From the NCBI GenBank assembly GCA_036374795.1, contig DASUTC010000279.1, positions 29,201 to 93,200 on the forward strand: 64,000 bases of DNA. Reading direction: 5' to 3'. The translations under genes were made by a program, and so were the position numbers. Below the pieces are notes generated by a model that was not told the origin of the DNA, searched no databases, and saw nothing but the letters and a program-made list of their open reading frames with translations. Source of the DNA: Herpetosiphonaceae bacterium. Its GTDB lineage: Bacteria > Chloroflexota > Chloroflexia > Chloroflexales > Kallotenuaceae. How positions within the stretch are numbered: the stretch's first letter is position 1; every line of letters starts with the position of its first letter. Of this stretch, positions 58,655 to 64,000 are shown piece by piece.

Positions 58655-59710
58655 ATGACCCACAGGGTTGGGATGAGTCAGGTCAAGTTCAAAGTACGCT
58701 ACCACGCGCTGCTGCTCCGCGAGTTTACCGTCGCCGACATTATTCGCGCCACGGGCCTGAATCCAGAAAGCGTGCGGACGGAGCTTCAGCGCATGCGGCA
58801 GGAGGGCCTGCTCACATCGCAGCCGCACAGCCACTCGTCGCCGGAGAGACATGGCCGCCCGGCGCTCTACCGCCTGACGGACGATCCCGAAGCGCGCCTG
58901 GCGCTCTCACGCAGCATCGAGGCATTCTATCCCACGCCGCCCGCGTCCAATCGCCCGACCAGCCGCCACTATCTCGCGGCTCAACGTTTGCTCGATCAAG
59001 CTTTGAACACTGCCCATCCACAGCGCCAGCCGCTCCTCACCGAGGCCGAGCAGGCGCTCGACATGGCCGAGCACGCCGAAGGCGGCCATGCAGCGCCGGA
59101 ATCCGTGAAAGCATACATGCAGTACGAGCGGGCGCGGCTGGACTATCTACGCGGCGACTACGAGCAGGCCGCGCGCACCTTCGACATCCTCCACGAGTTC
59201 TTCCACGCCACCCATGATGAATCCATGCTCAAGCGAGTCGCGGAGTTTCAGCTTTGCCTCAAGGTTCGGCGTCGCTTTGCGGCGAAAGATGTCCAGAGTG
59301 TCGGCGAGGCGGCGGTAGGGTGGTATCTGGCCGAGGCGCTGATCGAGCAGGACTACCAGGCCGATAGCCCGATCACGTCGCTCTTGCTGCCGGTGCTGCG
59401 TCAGCTCTCAGAAACGGCCAGCGAGAAAGTCAGCGCGGCGCTTGGCAAAGACCTTGCCAGCGGCGATCGGCACGCGCAGCTCGTCGGCGCGCAGCCCGAC
59501 TATCCGCGACATCTGGTTGGCAAGGCGATCACCCATCTGCCGCCGGAGCAGCAGCAGGTGATCACGCTCAAGTTCTTCGTTGGGCTCTCCACCCGCGAGA
59601 TCGCCGAGACGCTGGGCCGCACCGAGGCCACGATTAAGGCCCTGCAACAGCGCGCCATCAACCAGCTTCAATATCTGCTCCTCAACGGCAACCAGGGCAG
59701 CGTCCTGTAG
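58655..59710 (+). CDS. Winged-HTH/sigma-70 region 4 fusion regulator
   Basis: The protein has 351 residues from the ATG at 58655, six bases after AGAGG. The N terminus (about 8-80) is a winged HTH (REFTVADIIRATGLNPESVR followed by ELQRMRQEGLL). The centre (about 95-260) has TPR-like helices with an AEQALDMAEH-type repeat. The C-terminal 60 residues are a sigma-70 region 4: LPPEQQQVITLKFFVGLSTR, then EIAETLGRTEATIKAL. No region 2 is visible, so it is unlikely to be a full sigma factor. It may be a transcriptional activator or sigma-like adaptor. Its likely partners are not identifiable. Confidence 0.7.
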   Translation: MTHRVGMSQVKFKVRYHALLLREFTVADIIRATGLNPESVRTELQRMRQEGLLTSQPHSHSSPERHGRPALYRLTDDPEARLALSRSIEAFYPTPPASNRPTSRHYLAAQRLLDQALNTAHPQRQPLLTEAEQALDMAEHAEGGHAAPESVKAYMQYERARLDYLRGDYEQAARTFDILHEFFHATHDESMLKRVAEFQLCLKVRRRFAAKDVQSVGEAAVGWYLAEALIEQDYQADSPITSLLLPVLRQLSETASEKVSAALGKDLASGDRHAQLVGAQPDYPRHLVGKAITHLPPEQQQVITLKFFVGLSTREIAETLGRTEATIKALQQRAINQLQYLLLNGNQGSVL

Positions 59711-59727
59711 CATCCCGGCGCAACGAT

Positions 59728-61002
59728 CTACGTGCCAGCAGCAATCTCGCTCAGCGCCGCTAACATACCGTCGATCTCCGCAGCCGTGTTGTAGTGCGCC
59801 GCACCGATCCGCAGCATCCCGCCTGTCTCATGCGTGCCCAGCCGCTCGACCAGCGCCAGGGCGTAGTAGTGCCCGGCCCAGGTTGCGAAGCCGCGCTCGG
59901 CCAGCGCCGCCGAGAGCTGCTGCGGCGTGTAGCCCGGCAGCGTCACCGCAAACGTCGGCACGCGCTCGGCCACTCGTTCGAGATCGTCGATGCCATACAG
60001 CGACACGTCTGGAACACAGGACATCTGCTCCAGAAAATGCCGCGACAACTGCCGCTCGTAGTCGCGAATCGCCAGCATCGCGGCTCGCAGATCGCGGCGG
60101 CGTCCGCTCAGGCCCGCTGTCTCCGCCTGGTAACACGCGGCATGATCGCGACCGATCCCCGCCAGATACTCGACGGCTGCCAGCGTTCCTGCCTGGCCCT
60201 CGTGACTCTGCGTGCCCGTCTCCCACTTGCCCGGCAGCTCGTTCGGCGCGGGACGAACCTTGTAGGCATGGAGCCGCTCCAGGTGCTCGCGCCTGCCCCA
60301 CAGAATGCCCTGGTGCGGCCCGAAGAACTTGTAGGCGGAGCAGGCCAGAAAATCGCAGCCCAGGTCTTGCACATCCACCGGCAGATGCGGCACGCCCTGC
60401 ACCGCATCGACAAAGACCAGCGCGCCCACCGCCCGCGCCATCTCAACTACCCGGCGCACATCGTTGATCGTGCCGACGGCGTTGCTCGCCAGCCCGACCG
60501 CGACGATCCTGGTGCGCTCGGAGATCAGGCTTGCCATCTGCTCGTAGTCCAGCGTGCAGCCAGCGGGATTGACATCGACGCAGTGGATGCGCGCGCCACG
60601 GTCGGCCAGCGCCAGCCACGGCGCGATATTCGCATCGTGGTCCAGCGCCGTCACGACGATCTCATCGCCTGGCTGAAGGTCACGGCCCAGCGAGCGCGAC
60701 ATCGCGAACGTGAGCGATGTCATGTTTTGGCCGAAGATGATCTCGTCGGGGCTGGCGGCGTTGAGCAGATCGGCCATCGCCGCGTGCGCCTCGGCAAGCA
60801 CCTCGTCGGTGCGGCGCGAGGTGAGAAACGGCCCGTGAACATTCGCATTCGATGTCAGCAGATAGCGCCGCATCGCGTCGGCCACCGACTCGGGTACCTG
60901 CGTGCCGCCCGGATTATCGAAAAAGACCAGCGGCGTGTCATCCTGGCACAGGCGCAGAGCCGGAAACTGCGCGCGATACGGCGATAGATCAATCGGTGTC
61001 AT
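59728..61002 (-). CDS. Cysteine desulfurase-like PLP-dependent aminotransferase (class V)
   Basis: The protein has 424 residues. The class V fold has the PLP lysine at K225 in SAYKFFGPHQGIL, the stacking His at H122 (LDHDANI), and D199 and Q202 (FVDAVQGVPH). It matches the cysteine-desulfurase-like branch (TIGR01976), whose members do not always act on cysteine. The mobile Cys loop of NifS/SufS is not clearly present, so the sulfur-transfer activity is uncertain. It lies downstream of the mutase gene cluster on the same strand. Confidence 0.85.
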   Translation of the reverse strand: MTPIDLSPYRAQFPALRLCQDDTPLVFFDNPGGTQVPESVADAMRRYLLTSNANVHGPFLTSRRTDEVLAEAHAAMADLLNAASPDEIIFGQNMTSLTFAMSRSLGRDLQPGDEIVVTALDHDANIAPWLALADRGARIHCVDVNPAGCTLDYEQMASLISERTRIVAVGLASNAVGTINDVRRVVEMARAVGALVFVDAVQGVPHLPVDVQDLGCDFLACSAYKFFGPHQGILWGRREHLERLHAYKVRPAPNELPGKWETGTQSHEGQAGTLAAVEYLAGIGRDHAACYQAETAGLSGRRRDLRAAMLAIRDYERQLSRHFLEQMSCVPDVSLYGIDDLERVAERVPTFAVTLPGYTPQQLSAALAERGFATWAGHYYALALVERLGTHETGGMLRIGAAHYNTAAEIDGMLAALSEIAAGT

Positions 61003-61053
61003 AGGCGTACTTCCTTCAAAAAAGCAGCCGCCGCTACGTGTTTGTAGCAGCGG

Positions 61054-61290
61054 CTAGCGCCTGGAGCGTTTACCGGCGACAAAAGCCAGCGCGATAGCCG
61101 CCGCAACCATGATGTAGCTGCCGAACCGATCAAGATTTGGCAGCGACAGGCCCAGCAGCGACACGATCAAGAGCGCAAGCAGCAGCAGAGCAGGCGAAAC
61201 CCAGCGACGCATAGCGATCAGTAACCGTACCAGCACATAGGCAATCGTCCACAAAACATGAAACACCATAGTTAGCAGCCGGTGGGCCAT
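61054..61290 (-). CDS. Small membrane protein
   Basis: The protein has 78 residues from the ATG at 61290, which avoids overlap with the mutase stop at 61332. Three hydrophobic helices (about 4-22, 26-47 and 55-71) with a basic C terminus (GKRSRR). No family is recognised; it is likely co-transcribed with the mutase. Confidence 0.5.
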   Translation of the reverse strand: MAHRLLTMVFHVLWTIAYVLVRLLIAMRRWVSPALLLLALLIVSLLGLSLPNLDRFGSYIMVAAAIALAFVAGKRSRR

Positions 61291-61331
61291 CCATCCGGAT
61301 CTCGGCGGCTGCTCAGCGACGAGCAGAGCGC

Positions 61332-62903
<1,572 letters not shown>

Positions 62904-62920
62904 GCTCTCCTCCAGCGTGG

Positions 62921-63337
62921 CTACCGATGCGGCGTCTGCGGCAGCTCAACCAGTTCGATCAGCACACCCATCGTCGATTTTGGATGCAGAAATGCAGCAC
63001 AGGTATCATGGATGCCTGGCCGTCCATGCTGATCGATCAGCCGCACACCCGTATCCTCCAGAGCACGGAGCGCTGGCTCAACCTCGGCGACCTCATAGGC
63101 GATATGATGGATGCCCTCGCCCTTTTCTCTGAGATACTTCGCAAACGCCGCCTCCTCGGAGGTGGGCGTAATAAACTCCAGCAACGTATCGCCGATGTGA
63201 CACACGGCAACATTCATATGGCGCTCCGGCAGGCTGATCCGCTCCCACTCCGTCACGCCAAACCGATCGCGGTACATTGCGATCGCGGCTTCGAGATCGC
63301 GGACGGCGATGCCGATATGATTAATTCGCTTCAGCAT
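62921..63337 (-). CDS. mce: Methylmalonyl-CoA epimerase
   Basis: The protein has 138 residues from the ATG at 63337, eight bases after GGAGG. It converts (2S)- to (2R)-methylmalonyl-CoA. The VOC fold has its metal ligands in [14 protein letters not shown] (His near 7), GIHHIAYEV (His near 77) and VLIELVE (Glu near 128), and LLEFITP. It lies directly upstream of the mutase, fitting propionyl-CoA or methylmalonyl-CoA metabolism. Confidence 0.93.
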   Translation of the reverse strand: MLKRINHIGIAVRDLEAAIAMYRDRFGVTEWERISLPERHMNVAVCHIGDTLLEFITPTSEEAAFAKYLREKGEGIHHIAYEVAEVEPALRALEDTGVRLIDQHGRPGIHDTCAAFLHPKSTMGVLIELVELPQTPHR

Positions 63338-63860
63338 AGCTGCTTCCTCCAATGTTTGGAGCCGATCGCGGGATACCGAATTCATAGCAGGATAGCCTGG
63401 TGTCCGCGTTGCCAGCACAGCTACATCGCGTCATACCTGGGCTATTCTAACACGCTCCTGCAAACCTACTACGCCGCTCCCATGCACGCGCAGACCTCAG
63501 CGAGCGCGGCCATGCAAGAGCGCGTCGCACGATGAGCGGAAAAAGAGACGGATGTCGATCTGCATTCGGTACATGCCATACATCATAGGCAACGTGCGCG
63601 GCTGCATCGTGAACAGTTATTCACGGTAAGCCCCTCATCCTTCACCAACTGAGTCATGCCATAGCGCCTTTCGAGCGATCGATAGGACTTTGATACTAGA
63701 TCGCCTGTTGAGACAACCACTTACTTTAGGGGTAGGCAGCGCATAGCTCGGTACTCATAAGCCTGATGACTATCGACCGATTGTTGCGCAGGGCTTGCGC
63801 GACTATACTGCAATCATTCACTTGGTACATACAAATCTCGAACAAAGGGAGGTGACACAC
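63338..63860. other. Intergenic stretch of about 520 bases upstream of the pilin gene
   Basis: No gene is supported. It separates the divergent mce and pilin genes. A promoter for the pilin gene can be seen near its right end; no riboswitch fold was recognised. Confidence 0.4.
63781..63809 (+). promoter_or_regulatory. Probable promoter of the pilin gene
   Basis: TTGTTG (63781-63786), a 17-base spacer and TATACT (63804-63809). The leader of about 45 bases ends in a strong ribosome-binding site (GGGAGGTGA at 63847-63855). Confidence 0.55.
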
Positions 63861-64000
63861 ATGCTTCGCAACTTCTTCGCCCGTGAGGAAGGCCAGGGCC
63901 TCGTCGAGTACGCACTTATTCTTGTTCTGATCGCTATTGTCGTTATCGGCATCCTGACGATCCTCGGCAACCAGGTTTCGACCGTTTTCGAGACGATCAG
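63861..64000 (+). CDS. Flp/Fap-type pilin (partial, runs off window)
   Basis: The first 46 codons are present. MLRNFFAREEGQGLVEYALI is the Flp pilin N terminus with the prepilin cleavage Gly followed by a Glu-Tyr pair. A hydrophobic helix (about 15-37, LVEYALILVLIAIVVIG) makes the pilus core. Such pilins are assembled by the tad-type machinery; the locus continues beyond the window. Confidence 0.85.
   Translation, partial: MLRNFFAREEGQGLVEYALILVLIAIVVIGILTILGNQVSTVFETI

Noticed and set aside
63338..63860. c-di-GMP riboswitch upstream of the pilin gene
   Set aside because: The conserved class I and II core segments were not found.

Overview
The window is about 64 kb of high-GC, gene-dense bacterial chromosome. 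Content points to the phylum Chloroflexota, probably class Chloroflexia; this is inferred from gene families and not from a ribosomal marker. The supporting families are an HspR/HAIR-controlled chaperone operon, the aminofutalosine menaquinone enzymes MqnE and MqnA, roadblock/DUF4388/small-GTPase signalling proteins, DUF6062 and CpXC proteins, Pro/Thr-rich anchored proteins and a Flp-type pilin. No prophage, insertion sequence, integrase, rRNA gene or CRISPR array was seen. Most genes look like housekeeping or lineage-specific regulation.

Layout. (1) 0-5.2 kb: a DUF429 gene, then a stress operon dnaJ-hspR-clpC behind a promoter that overlaps a HAIR operator. (2) 5.2-14.5 kb: a membrane-anchored AlbA_2 protein, DUF6062, a PP2C-like/propeller membrane protein, surE, two paralogous Pro/Thr-rich anchored proteins, an AAC(2')-I-like acetyltransferase, a selenocysteine tRNA gene (selC) and a protein with MshEN-like repeats. 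(3) 14.6-18.6 kb: an unknown conserved gene, a receiver-GAF-histidine kinase and a receiver-like/roadblock protein. (4) 18.6-25.8 kb: a complete F1Fo ATP synthase operon in the order a-c-b-delta-alpha-gamma-beta-epsilon, with a short delta subunit and several intercistronic hairpins, closed by a strong terminator. (5) 25.8-31.8 kb: mreB, pckA, secG, a peptide-type ABC binding protein, a TIR-domain protein and tRNA-Gly. (6) 31.9-45 kb: a secreted SH3-like protein, a DNA-repair-associated radical SAM protein, an ABC exporter whose permease is fused to a SpoIIM domain, rpe, mnmA, small membrane proteins, YqhQ-like DUF1385, a DUF4388 protein, a small GTPase, and mqnA/mqnE. (7) 45-50.7 kb: DUF456, a metallophosphoesterase, TerC behind a yybP-ykoY (Mn2+) riboswitch, a SpoIID-like protein and adenosine deaminase. 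(8) 51-59.7 kb: the most unusual block. It holds a PP2C phosphatase with two zinc ribbons and a kinase-like remnant, two tandem VWA proteins, a CpXC protein, two unknown proteins and a winged-HTH/sigma-region-4 fusion. (9) 59.7-64 kb: a cysteine-desulfurase-like enzyme, methylmalonyl-CoA mutase large subunit with its epimerase, and the start of a Flp pilin gene that runs off the window.

How it fits together. The ATP synthase, SecG, PckA, the mutase/epimerase pair and the Mqn enzymes describe respiratory central metabolism with menaquinone. HspR, ClpC and DnaJ form a self-regulated proteostasis unit. The histidine kinase, roadblock protein, DUF4388 protein, MshEN-repeat protein and GTPase are spread over two loci but belong to families that work together in polarity or motility-type GTPase signalling. 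Noncoding structure is also notable: degenerate AAC/AAAG heptad arrays folded into hairpins inside operons, a 98-bp palindromic element, and long-armed dispersed palindromes between genes.
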